A stretch of DNA of 17,447 bases from DASXMT01 sp035569695 (lineage in GTDB: Bacteria; Actinomycetota; Acidimicrobiia; Acidimicrobiales; RAAP-2): NCBI GenBank assembly GCA_035569695.1, contig DATMMO010000413.1, forward strand, positions 1 to 17,447. The letters are read 5' to 3'. Below the pieces are notes generated by a model. That model made no database searches, was not told the origin of the DNA, and saw nothing but the letters and a program-made list of their open reading frames with translations. Position numbers and translations under genes: made by a program. This document shows positions 7,103 through 14,339 of the stretch, one piece after another (the first letter of the stretch is position 1; each line of letters begins with the position of its first letter).

Positions 7103-8272
7103 GTGGACTTCACCTTCACCGCTGAAGAGAACGCCTTCCGCCAGGAGGTACGGGCTTTCCTGGACGCCGAGCTCCCGCCGGAGATGGCCTTCAACCATGA
7201 GTTCAACGAGGACCCCGACCTCTGGCGGTTCGCCTTCGAATTCACCCGGAAGGTCGGGGCCCGCGGCTGGATCGGTCTGACCTGGCCGGTCGAGTACGGA
7301 GGACTGGGCCGGACCCAGACCGAACGACTGATCCTGGCCGAGGAGTTCACGGCCCGGGATGCGCCGATGGTCAACGCCATCGGCTGGGGACTGGCCGCCG
7401 GCGCCCTGCTGGTCGGTGGGAGCGAGGAGCAGAAGAAGCGGTTCCTCCCCGGCATCGCCGCCTTCGACCGTTTCTGGGCCGAAGGTCTGACCGAGCCGGA
7501 CTCGGGGTCGGACCTGGCCTCCCTGTCCACCCGGGCGGAGCGGGACGGAGACGATTGGATCGTCACGGGGCAGAAGACCTACACCACGTGGGGCCACCAC
7601 GCCGACGTGATGTTCCTGGCCGCACGCACCGACCCCGAGGCACGGCCCCACCACGGGATCAGCGTGTTCTGCCTCGACCTGAAGGCCCCCGGCGTCTCCT
7701 TGTCCCCGCTCTACAACATGGCCGGCGGCCGGCAGAACCACACGTTCCTAGACGGCGTGCGCGTGCCCGGGAACATGCTCATCGGGGAGGAGGGCAAGGG
7801 CTGGAGCTACATCATGAACGCCTTCTACGCCGGTGGCGGCGCCGGTGCCCGGCATGCCGAGATGCGGCTCATGCTCGACGAGGTGATCGACTACTGCAAC
7901 ACCACCACCCGCGGCGGCGTGCTGTTGATCAAGGATCCCATCGTGCGGTCGCAGCTGGCCGAGCTCGAGCTGATGGTCGAGACCGAGCGCCTGCTCACCT
8001 ACGAATCGCTGAGCAACGCCACCAACCGGCGTCCACCTCAATTCGGTGGGGCCCTGGGGGTGGTGGTGTCCAAGGAGAACAAGCCGCTGTTCGCCCAGAC
8101 CATCAGTCGGATCGTCGGTCCGTTGGCCCAGCTCCGCCAGGAGAGCCGTTGGGCACCCTTCGACGGCGGGGCCGAAGCCTGGTACCGCTGGTCCTACGCC
8201 AATCACGCCGGCGGGACCTCACAGGTCAAGCGCATGGTGCTGGCCACCCGCGGGCTGGGCCTGCCCCGGTGA
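7103..8272 (+). CDS. Acyl-CoA dehydrogenase, alpha-type subunit
   Basis: A 389-residue flavoprotein-type enzyme that would put a 2,3 double bond into an acyl-CoA. Visible parts: N-terminal helix FTAEENAFRQEVRAFL; GLTEPDSGSDLASL (128-141) and GQKTYTTWGHHAD (156-168), which form the FAD/substrate beta domain; and the C-terminal GGTSQVKRMVLATRGLGLPR (370-389). The usual RxxFG flavin-binding block in the middle of the C-terminal helical domain is absent (TTRGGVLLIKDP there instead), and Ala replaces the MCAD-type catalytic Glu before GGT, so the base must lie elsewhere. Such partial proteins normally work as alpha2beta2 complexes, and the next gene is the natural partner. GTG at 7103 follows GAGGGAA. 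First gene of the long rightward operon. Confidence 0.94.
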   Translation: MDFTFTAEENAFRQEVRAFLDAELPPEMAFNHEFNEDPDLWRFAFEFTRKVGARGWIGLTWPVEYGGLGRTQTERLILAEEFTARDAPMVNAIGWGLAAGALLVGGSEEQKKRFLPGIAAFDRFWAEGLTEPDSGSDLASLSTRAERDGDDWIVTGQKTYTTWGHHADVMFLAARTDPEARPHHGISVFCLDLKAPGVSLSPLYNMAGGRQNHTFLDGVRVPGNMLIGEEGKGWSYIMNAFYAGGGAGARHAEMRLMLDEVIDYCNTTTRGGVLLIKDPIVRSQLAELELMVETERLLTYESLSNATNRRPPQFGGALGVVVSKENKPLFAQTISRIVGPLAQLRQESRWAPFDGGAEAWYRWSYANHAGGTSQVKRMVLATRGLGLPR

Positions 8273-8294
8273 GCGGACCGGAGACGAGCTAGGC

Positions 8295-9416
8295 ATGGAC
8301 ACCACCCTCGACGACGGCCATGAGGAGCTGGGCCGGATCGCCCGACAGCTGTTCGAGGCCCGCTGCCCGTTGACCACCGTGCGACAGCTGGAGCAGGACG
8401 ACGTCGGTTACCTTCCCTCCCTCTGGGACGAGATGGCCGGTCTCGACTGGTTGAGCCTCACCTACCCCGAGGCCCTCGGCGGCTCGGGCGGGACCCTGGT
8501 GGACCTGACCGTCATCTATCAGGAGCTGGGCCGGGCGCTGGTGCCCAGCCCCCATTTGGCCTCCGCCGTCATCGCCGGGGAGGCGCTGGTCGGCGAAGAC
8601 AGCGGCCGCCATCACGACCTGGTGGCCTCGATGGTCGCCGGCCGGACCATCGTGGTCCCCGCCCTCATGGAGGCAGGCGCCGACTTCGGTCCCGACGCCG
8701 TGACCCTGCCCGTTCGGGACATGCCGGCCGGCTACGAGATCGATGGGACCAAGATCCTGGTGCCCTACGCCCACGTGGCCACCCGGCTGCTGGTAGCGGC
8801 GCGCACCCAGGCCGGGCCGGATGGGACCACGCTCTTGCTGGTCGATCCGGCCGCCGACGGCGTGGCCGTCACGCCCATGCCCAACATCGGCGATGTCCCC
8901 TTGTTCGCCGTGACCTTCGACCGGGTCCAGGTGTCGCCCGAGGATGTGGTGGGGGAGGTCGGCCAGGGTTGGTCGCTGCTGGGACCGGCGCTCGACCGGG
9001 CCACGGTGCTGCGCTGTGCCGAGATGGTCGGTGCCGGGAAGCGCCTCCTCGAGCTCTCGGTCGAGTACGCCCTCCAGCGCAAGCAGTTCGGGCAACCGAT
9101 CGGACAGTTCCAGGCGGTGCAGTTCCTGTGCACCGATATCGCCATCGACACTCACCTGAGCGAGCTCCTCTGCCATCAGGCCGCGTGGCGGCTCGACAAC
9201 GGCCTACCGGCGCGACGCCAGGTCTCCCTGGCCAAGGCTCAGGCCAGCCGGGCCATCCAGCGCATCGTGCATCGGGCCCACGAGGTCCATGCCGGGGTGG
9301 CCTTCATGGTCGAGACGGACGTACAGCTCTATACCCGACGGGCCAAGCACTGGGAGTTCGATCTGGGTGATGCCCGATACCACGACGACGTGATCGCCGC
9401 CGGCCTCGAGGCCTGA
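8295..9416 (+). CDS. Acyl-CoA dehydrogenase, beta-type partner subunit
   Basis: A 373-residue acyl-CoA dehydrogenase-fold protein, 22 bases after the alpha-type gene. It keeps the C-terminal flavin/dimer motif RKQFGQPIGQFQAVQ, which the upstream protein lacks, and lacks the TEPxxGSD beta-domain motif, which the upstream protein has. This complementary loss is the pattern of known alpha2beta2 dehydrogenases of steroid and lipid degradation (ChsE-type), each alpha-beta interface sharing a flavin site. Its C-terminus (RRAKHWEFDLGDARYHDD) has no GGTSEI-like stretch. The ATG at 8295 is chosen because the domain begins there; the frame stays open further upstream into the alpha gene but that part is only its shadow. 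The ribosome site is weak (AGG only), so translation may be coupled to the upstream gene. Confidence 0.92.
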   Translation: MDTTLDDGHEELGRIARQLFEARCPLTTVRQLEQDDVGYLPSLWDEMAGLDWLSLTYPEALGGSGGTLVDLTVIYQELGRALVPSPHLASAVIAGEALVGEDSGRHHDLVASMVAGRTIVVPALMEAGADFGPDAVTLPVRDMPAGYEIDGTKILVPYAHVATRLLVAARTQAGPDGTTLLLVDPAADGVAVTPMPNIGDVPLFAVTFDRVQVSPEDVVGEVGQGWSLLGPALDRATVLRCAEMVGAGKRLLELSVEYALQRKQFGQPIGQFQAVQFLCTDIAIDTHLSELLCHQAAWRLDNGLPARRQVSLAKAQASRAIQRIVHRAHEVHAGVAFMVETDVQLYTRRAKHWEFDLGDARYHDDVIAAGLEA

Positions 9417-9426
9417 GGAGCTGCCG

Positions 9427-9443
9427 GCACCCGGGCCCGGTGC
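9427..9443 (+). other. Small intergenic hairpin inside the operon
   Basis: GCACC (9427-9431) and GGTGC (9439-9443) flank CGGGCCC; the same region also contains the 10-base palindrome CCGGGCCCGG. It lies in the 58-base gap before the amidohydrolase ribosome site and has no T-run. A processing or stability element is possible but unsupported. Confidence 0.2.
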
Positions 9444-9474
9444 ATGTTCCACATTCGAAAACAGGAGGGCAGTG

Positions 9475-10707
9475 ATGGCAGACCAGAAACACTATGACCT
9501 CAACTGGATCGTGTCGGTCGACGACCACGTCATCGAGCCGGGCAACGTGTGGATGGACCGCTTGCCCAAGAAGTACCGGGACGTGGGTCCGCGCATCATC
9601 ACCGAGTCCGACGGCCAGGAGTACTGGGTCTACGAGGACACCAAGCAGGTCACCGGGGGCCTGGGGGCCACCGCCGGCCGGCCGCCCGAGGACATCACCG
9701 TGGAGGGCTATCCCTACAGCGAGATGCGCCCCGGGTGCTACGACCCCAAGGCACGGCTGGAGGACATGAACGAGGCCGGGGTGCTGGCCTCCATCAACTT
9801 CCCGTCGATCCCGCGCTTTTGCGGCCAGCTGTTCTGGGAGGCCAAGGACAAGGACCTGGCCCTCCTGTGCGTCCAGGCCTACAACGACTGGATGATCGAC
9901 GAGTGGTGTGCGACCGATCCCGGTCGCTACATCCCGCTGACCATCATCCCCCTATGGGATCCCCAGCTGGCGGTGAAGGAGATCGAGCGCACCGCGGCCA
10001 AGGGTTCGCACTCCTTCTGCTTCTCCGAGAACTTCGAGCCCCTCGGCCTCCCCACCATCCACGATGCCAGCGGCTACTGGAAGCCGGTGATCGCCGCGGC
10101 CGAGGCCAACGAGCAGGTCCTGTCCATCCATATCGGCTCCTCGTCCACCATGTACAAGATCGCCTCCAACTCACCGTTCATGGCCAACATGTCCATGGGG
10201 GCCATCCGCCCGGCGGCGTGCATGCTGTCGTGGATCTTCTCCGGCCTGTTCCAGGAGTTCACCGAGATCAAGATCGCCCTGTCCGAGGGGAGCATCGGCT
10301 GGATCCCCTGGTTCCTGGAGCGGTCCAAGCAGGTCCTCGAGACCCAGCGCCACTGGGTGGCCAAGGGAGAACAGTTCGGGGGCAACGGGGTCGAGGGGGC
10401 CCACGCTGTCTTCAGCGGCGAGGCCGATGTGTTCAAGATCGACGTGTACGAGGACTACCGGAACCACTTCTACGGCTGCTTCATCGACGATGCCACCGGT
10501 CTGGGCATGCTCGACGTGGTCGGCGAGGACAACGTGATGATCGAGATGGACTACCCCCACTCCGACACCACGTGGCCGCACTCGCTCAAGCTGGCCCACG
10601 AGCGCCTGAACCAGGCCAAGTTGCCCGAGGAGCTCCAGTACAAGATCCTGCGCGGCAACGCCGAGGAGCTCTACCGCTTCACCCCGGCGCCGCCACCGAC
10701 GCGGTAG
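9475..10707 (+). CDS. Amidohydrolase family 2 (ACMSD-like TIM-barrel) metal-dependent hydrolase, paralogue 1
   Basis: A 410-residue TIM-barrel protein of the Amidohydro_2 group. Putative metal site read along the chain: Asp16-x-His18 in VSVDDHVIEP, His219 in LSIHIGSSS, Glu271 in ALSEGSIGWIP, and Asp359 in EMDYPHSDTTWPHS. Compared with ACMSD (His-x-His, His, His, Asp), Asp replaces the first His and Glu stands where the later His is expected. Family members are hydrolases, hydratases or non-oxidative decarboxylases; the role here is unknown. ATG at 9475 is preferred over the adjacent GTG at 9472 because AGGAGGG (9463-9469) is then 5 bases away. It lies in the operon after the dehydrogenase pair. 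It has a diverged relative at 16228. Confidence 0.9.
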   Translation: MADQKHYDLNWIVSVDDHVIEPGNVWMDRLPKKYRDVGPRIITESDGQEYWVYEDTKQVTGGLGATAGRPPEDITVEGYPYSEMRPGCYDPKARLEDMNEAGVLASINFPSIPRFCGQLFWEAKDKDLALLCVQAYNDWMIDEWCATDPGRYIPLTIIPLWDPQLAVKEIERTAAKGSHSFCFSENFEPLGLPTIHDASGYWKPVIAAAEANEQVLSIHIGSSSTMYKIASNSPFMANMSMGAIRPAACMLSWIFSGLFQEFTEIKIALSEGSIGWIPWFLERSKQVLETQRHWVAKGEQFGGNGVEGAHAVFSGEADVFKIDVYEDYRNHFYGCFIDDATGLGMLDVVGEDNVMIEMDYPHSDTTWPHSLKLAHERLNQAKLPEELQYKILRGNAEELYRFTPAPPPTR

Positions 10708-10709
10708 CC

Positions 10710-10739
10710 GGCTCGTCGGGGCCACGACGCGCTGGAGCC
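10710..10739 (+). other. Nested inverted repeats between amidohydrolase and hydrolase genes
   Basis: CGTCG (10714-10718) and CGACG (10725-10729) enclose GGGCCA, and GGCTC/GAGCC form an outer pair at 10710-10714 and 10735-10739. No T-run follows, so it is a weak terminator candidate; it may instead tune expression within the operon. Confidence 0.22.
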
Positions 10740-10765
10740 CCGTACCGAAACGGACAGGGGGAACT

Positions 10766-11932
10766 GTGGAGATCACGGCCTTTCGAGTCGATGTCGAGGC
10801 ATCGGTCATCGACGACCTCTCGCGCCGGCTGGCCCGGACCCGGTTGGCCGAGGAGCCGACCGATGCCGGGTGGGACTACGGCACCAATGCCGGCTACTTG
10901 GCCGAGCTGGTCGACTACTGGCGGAGCGGCTTTGACTGGTTCGAGCAACAGGAACGGCTCAACCAGTTGCCCCAGTTCCGGGCCTCGGTCGACGGGGTCG
11001 TCGTCCACTTCGCCCATCAACGGGGAACGGGTCGGAGCCCCTTGCCGTTGGTGCTGGTCCACGGCTGGCCCAGCGGGTACCCGGAGATGACCAAGCTGGT
11101 CCCGTTGCTGGCCGATCCCGGGGCCCACGGCGGCCCACCCGACGAAGCCTTCGACGTGGTTGTGCCCTCGCTTCCCGGCTTCGGCTTCTCCGGGTCGACC
11201 GGGATCCGCGGTTTCGGGTACCACCGGGCCGCCGCCGCCCTGCACCGGGTGATGGCCGAAGGACTGGGGTACGACCGGTACGGCCTGCACGGCACCGGGC
11301 TGGGGGCCTACGTGAATGGCTGGATGGCCTTCGCCCACCCCGACTCCGTGGTCGGCGTGCACACCCACGATCCCGCCCTCATGCCGTTGGCCTCCTTCGA
11401 GCCGCCGGCGTCACCACCGTCTGAGGCCGAGCTCGACTTCGCCGCCTACGCCCGGGAGTGGGGGGCCGAGGAGGGGGCCTATGCCCAGCTGCACCGGACC
11501 AAGCCCCAGAGCATCGGCCACGCCCTCAACGACTCCCCGGCTGGCCTGGCCTCTTGGTTGGTGGAGAAGCACCGGTCGTGGAGCGACTGCCACGGCGATC
11601 TCGAGCGCCGCTACAGCAAGGACGAGATCCTGACTGGCCTCACCATCTATTGGGTCACGGGGACGATCGCCTCGTCGCTGCGTGCCTATTTCGAACGGGT
11701 GACCGCCGACCCACCCCTGGAGCCGGGCCGGCGCCTGCCCGTGCCCACCGGGGTGGCCATGCCCCGGTTCGAGCCCAGCTTTCCGCCCCGGCGAGCGCCC
11801 CGGGAGATGATCGACCGGGTGCACGACGTGCGCCATTGGGTCGATATGCCCTCCGGTGGTCACTTTGCCTCGTGGGAGGAGCCCCAAGCCGTGGCCGACA
11901 GCATCCGGGCGTTCTTTCGTCCGCTGCGGTGA
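10766..11932 (+). CDS. Epoxide hydrolase-like alpha/beta hydrolase (EHN domain) lacking the Asp nucleophile
   Basis: A 388-residue protein with the N-terminal EHN domain of microsomal-type epoxide hydrolases (ITAFRVDVEASVIDDLSRRL, then WDYGTNAGYLAELVDYW) followed by an alpha/beta hydrolase core. The oxyanion motif HGWPSGYPEM is present and so is the C-terminal His366 in PSGGHFASWEEP. The nucleophile elbow, normally GGDWG, reads HGTGLGA at 175-181: Gly178 sits where Asp should be, and Thr177 is next to it. Unless Thr or another residue acts, ordinary epoxide hydrolysis is unlikely. The frame is intact and uses the same codon style as its neighbours, so this is not a decayed gene. GTG at 10766 has AGGGGG 4 bases upstream. 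It is followed by the zinc alcohol dehydrogenase gene after 34 bases. Confidence 0.9.
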   Translation: MEITAFRVDVEASVIDDLSRRLARTRLAEEPTDAGWDYGTNAGYLAELVDYWRSGFDWFEQQERLNQLPQFRASVDGVVVHFAHQRGTGRSPLPLVLVHGWPSGYPEMTKLVPLLADPGAHGGPPDEAFDVVVPSLPGFGFSGSTGIRGFGYHRAAAALHRVMAEGLGYDRYGLHGTGLGAYVNGWMAFAHPDSVVGVHTHDPALMPLASFEPPASPPSEAELDFAAYAREWGAEEGAYAQLHRTKPQSIGHALNDSPAGLASWLVEKHRSWSDCHGDLERRYSKDEILTGLTIYWVTGTIASSLRAYFERVTADPPLEPGRRLPVPTGVAMPRFEPSFPPRRAPREMIDRVHDVRHWVDMPSGGHFASWEEPQAVADSIRAFFRPLR

Positions 11933-11966
11933 CGAGCACACTGATCGACGAACAAGGAGGAAGCTG

Positions 11967-13058
11967 ATGGTCGACCAGGCGACGTTCGTGGTCCAGACCA
12001 GGCCCGAGCACTACGAGGTGCGCCAGGCCCCACTGCCTGACATCGGCGCCGACGACGCCCTGGTGGCGTTGGAGGGCTGCGGCGTGTGCGGCACCGACGT
12101 GGAGGTGTTCGAGGGTGCGCTGGGGGATCGCTACCCGATCGTGCCCGGCCACGAGCCCTTCGGTCGCATCCTGCGCATCGGCCCGTCCGCCAAGGCCAAG
12201 TGGAACGTCGAGGAGGGGGATCGGGTGGCCGTCCATTCCACGTTGACCTGTGGTCGGTGCCGCACCTGCCGGGCCGGGCTCCGGGGGTGTACGGCCCCCG
12301 AGTTCGCCGATACCACCATCTACGGGTTCCGCTCGCCCGATGTGGCTCCCGCCCTGTGGGGCGGGTTCGCCTCCCATCTCTACCTGGCCCCCGAAGCCAT
12401 CGTGGTGCCCATGTCGCCCGACATCAGCGTGGCCACCGCCTCGCTGTTCAACGTCATGTCCAACGGGGTCGACTGGGTGCTCGATGTCGGTGGCTTCCGG
12501 GCCGGCATGTCCATCGCCATCCTGGGCCCCGGACCTCGGGGCATCGCTTCGGTGATCGCCGCCTCGGCCGCCGGAGCCAGGGAGATCGCCGTCACCGGCC
12601 TGGCTGTGGACGCGGCACGCCTGGCGCTGGCCCGGGAGATGGGCGCCGACCACGCCCTCGACGTGACCGGTGCCGTGGTGGTCGACGAGGTGCTGGGGGC
12701 CATGTCCGCCCCGCCCGATCTGGTCATCGACTGCACGCCGATGTCGCTCAGCTCGGTGACCGACGCAGTGCGCATCGCCGGGCGCAAGGGCACGGTCGTC
12801 CTGGCCGGCATGAAGGGCCCCAACGGGATGGCCGAGATCCCGGTGGACCTGGTCTCGGCCAAGCAGCTCACCTTGAAAGGGGCGGTGTCCCGGTCGCTGG
12901 CCTCGATGGAGTACGCCATCTCACTGCTGGACTCGGCGCAGTGGCCCTTCGAGACCTTCGCCAGCGATGCCTACCCCATCGATCGGGCCGAGGACGGCCT
13001 TCGGGCCCTGATCGGCGAGGACAAGCCGATGCACGTCCGCATCGTCCCTGAGGCCTGA
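11967..13058 (+). CDS. Zinc-binding alcohol dehydrogenase (MDR family)
   Basis: A 363-residue zinc-type medium-chain dehydrogenase. GCGVCGTD carries catalytic-zinc Cys41, PGHEPFG carries His62 and Glu63, and the structural zinc Cys set is complete (Cys95, 98, 101, 108). The Rossmann motif is AILGPGPRG in the second half. The place where a third catalytic-zinc ligand (Glu or Cys) is expected reads SLFNVMSNG (159-167), with Asn162 at the aligned position. It would oxidise an alcohol to an aldehyde or ketone with NAD(P). ATG at 11967 has a full AGGAGG at 11955-11960; the frame is open further left, but only as a shadow of the preceding gene. It abuts the lactonase gene with a single base between, suggesting consecutive steps (alcohol or lactol oxidation, then lactone opening). 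Confidence 0.93.
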   Translation: MVDQATFVVQTRPEHYEVRQAPLPDIGADDALVALEGCGVCGTDVEVFEGALGDRYPIVPGHEPFGRILRIGPSAKAKWNVEEGDRVAVHSTLTCGRCRTCRAGLRGCTAPEFADTTIYGFRSPDVAPALWGGFASHLYLAPEAIVVPMSPDISVATASLFNVMSNGVDWVLDVGGFRAGMSIAILGPGPRGIASVIAASAAGAREIAVTGLAVDAARLALAREMGADHALDVTGAVVVDEVLGAMSAPPDLVIDCTPMSLSSVTDAVRIAGRKGTVVLAGMKGPNGMAEIPVDLVSAKQLTLKGAVSRSLASMEYAISLLDSAQWPFETFASDAYPIDRAEDGLRALIGEDKPMHVRIVPEA

Positions 13059-13059
13059 A

Positions 13060-13986
13060 ATGGCGCCGACCGGTACCGCCCTCACCACCGTCGTCCTGGA
13101 CCAGGTCACCGTGGTGGCCGACGGCCTGTCGTTCCCCGAGGGCCCGGTGGCGTGCTCGGACGGCAGCGTGCTGCTCACCGAGATCGAGGCCGGCCGGGTC
13201 ACCCGGGTGACGGCCGACGGCCGAGTCGAGGTGGTGGCCGAGTGCGGGGGCGGCCCCAACGGGGCGGCCATCGGCCCCGACGGGGCACTGTATGTCTGCA
13301 ACAACGGCGGCCGGTTCGCCGACGGCAACTGGAAGGGCGGCTGGATCGAGCGGGTCGATCTGGCCACCGGCTCGGTCGAGGTGCTCTACAGCCATGATGG
13401 CGATCGTCGTCTGTCGGGGCCCAACGACATCGTGTTCGACGGGAGCGGCGCCTTCTGGTTCACCGACACCGGCAAGTTCCAGGGCCGTCAGCGCGACGTC
13501 GGCTCCCTGTACTACGCCACCATCGACGGGAGCCGTCTGGACGAGGTGGTGTTTCCCGCTGAGAGCCCGAACGGGATCGGGATCTCGCCCGACGGGGAGA
13601 CGCTCTACTACGCCGAGACGGTGACGGCCCGGCTCCGGGCTCGCCCGATCACCGGCCCGGGAGAGCTGGCCCCGCTGGTGGGCCACGGTGTGGAGTCGGT
13701 GCTCTGCACGCTTCCCGGTCTGTGTGGCTTCGACTCGCTGGCAGTCGACGCCGCCGGCAACATCTGCGTCGCCACCCTGGTGACGGGGGGCATCACCTCT
13801 GTCGCCCCCGACGGGGCGACGGTGACCCAGTACCAACTGCCGCCCGGCCTCGAGGACCACATGACCACCAACCTGTGCTTCGGCGGTCCGGGGCGGGCGA
13901 CGGCCTTCATCACCCTGGGTACCACCGGCCGTCTGGTCTCCTGTCCCTGGCCCGTCCCCGGCCTGGGGCTGGCGTACAACTGTTGA
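13060..13986 (+). CDS. SMP-30/gluconolactonase-like (LRE) family protein
   Basis: A 308-residue six-bladed beta-propeller. The divalent-metal set of the family is visible: Glu27 in LSFPEGPVA, Asn171 in SPNGIGISPDG and Asp225 in GFDSLAVDAAG; GPNDIVFDGSGAFWFTDTG (from 120) with Asn122 and Asp123 is the typical substrate-lid and blade motif. Such enzymes open sugar and other lactones. Its place directly after the alcohol dehydrogenase (stop of that gene, one base, ATG) argues for translational coupling and for hydrolysis of a lactone made in the preceding step; that substrate is inference. No separate strong ribosome site is visible. It is the last clearly catabolic gene of the rightward operon. 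Confidence 0.92.
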   Translation: MAPTGTALTTVVLDQVTVVADGLSFPEGPVACSDGSVLLTEIEAGRVTRVTADGRVEVVAECGGGPNGAAIGPDGALYVCNNGGRFADGNWKGGWIERVDLATGSVEVLYSHDGDRRLSGPNDIVFDGSGAFWFTDTGKFQGRQRDVGSLYYATIDGSRLDEVVFPAESPNGIGISPDGETLYYAETVTARLRARPITGPGELAPLVGHGVESVLCTLPGLCGFDSLAVDAAGNICVATLVTGGITSVAPDGATVTQYQLPPGLEDHMTTNLCFGGPGRATAFITLGTTGRLVSCPWPVPGLGLAYNC

Positions 13987-14052
13987 ACCTCTGGGGCGGA
14001 GGGAGGGCTACCATCCGCGGGGGCGGACGCACCGAGGACAGTGGGGGAGGAC

Positions 14053-14325
14053 ATGATCGACGAATCCGAGGTTCGATCCGCGCTGGTCGAGGTGGCCGCC
14101 CTGGTCCAAGCGGACGGCGGCGACCTCGAATTGGTATCGGTCGACACCGCGTCGGGCGCGGTCGGCCTTCGCCTGTTGCTCGAGTCGGCCAACTGCGCCG
14201 AGTGCGTCCTGCCCAGAGCCATGCTCGAGGGAGTGGCCACGGGCCTGCTGCAACGGTCGGTGCCGGGGATCACCGGCCTCACCATCGACGATCCCCGGGA
14301 CGCCCCCGGGTTCGAGGCGCACTGA
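14053..14325 (+). CDS. Small NifU-domain (Fe-S scaffold-like) protein
   Basis: About 90 residues matching the C-terminal NifU domain: VQADGGDLELVSVD near the start corresponds to the family's 'GGDxxLV' segment, and NCAECVLPRAMLEG holds the Cys-x-x-Cys pair (here CAEC) used to hold an Fe-S cluster; PGITGLTIDDP is the final strand. It could help assemble clusters or be a reduced relative with another job. ATG at 14053 is chosen (GGGGGAGG upstream, short spacing); a GTG at 14041 would add four residues. The 66-base gap from the lactonase gene is longer than the neighbouring gaps and includes G-rich sequence. It is not an obvious pathway enzyme; an Fe-S-dependent partner is not seen in this window. 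Confidence 0.8.
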   Translation: MIDESEVRSALVEVAALVQADGGDLELVSVDTASGAVGLRLLLESANCAECVLPRAMLEGVATGLLQRSVPGITGLTIDDPRDAPGFEAH

Positions 14326-14339
14326 GCCACGGGCGAGCT

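Noticed and set aside
6436..7566. A 376-codon minus-strand frame bridging the thioesterase, the intergenic operator region and the dehydrogenase
   Set aside because: It overlaps two well-supported genes and a promoter/operator region, and its C-terminal part is an Arg/Pro/Gly-rich out-of-frame reading.
13983..14014. TTGAAC ... TACCAT as a promoter for the NifU-domain gene
   Set aside because: The spacing between the two elements is 20 bases, too long for a convincing promoter.
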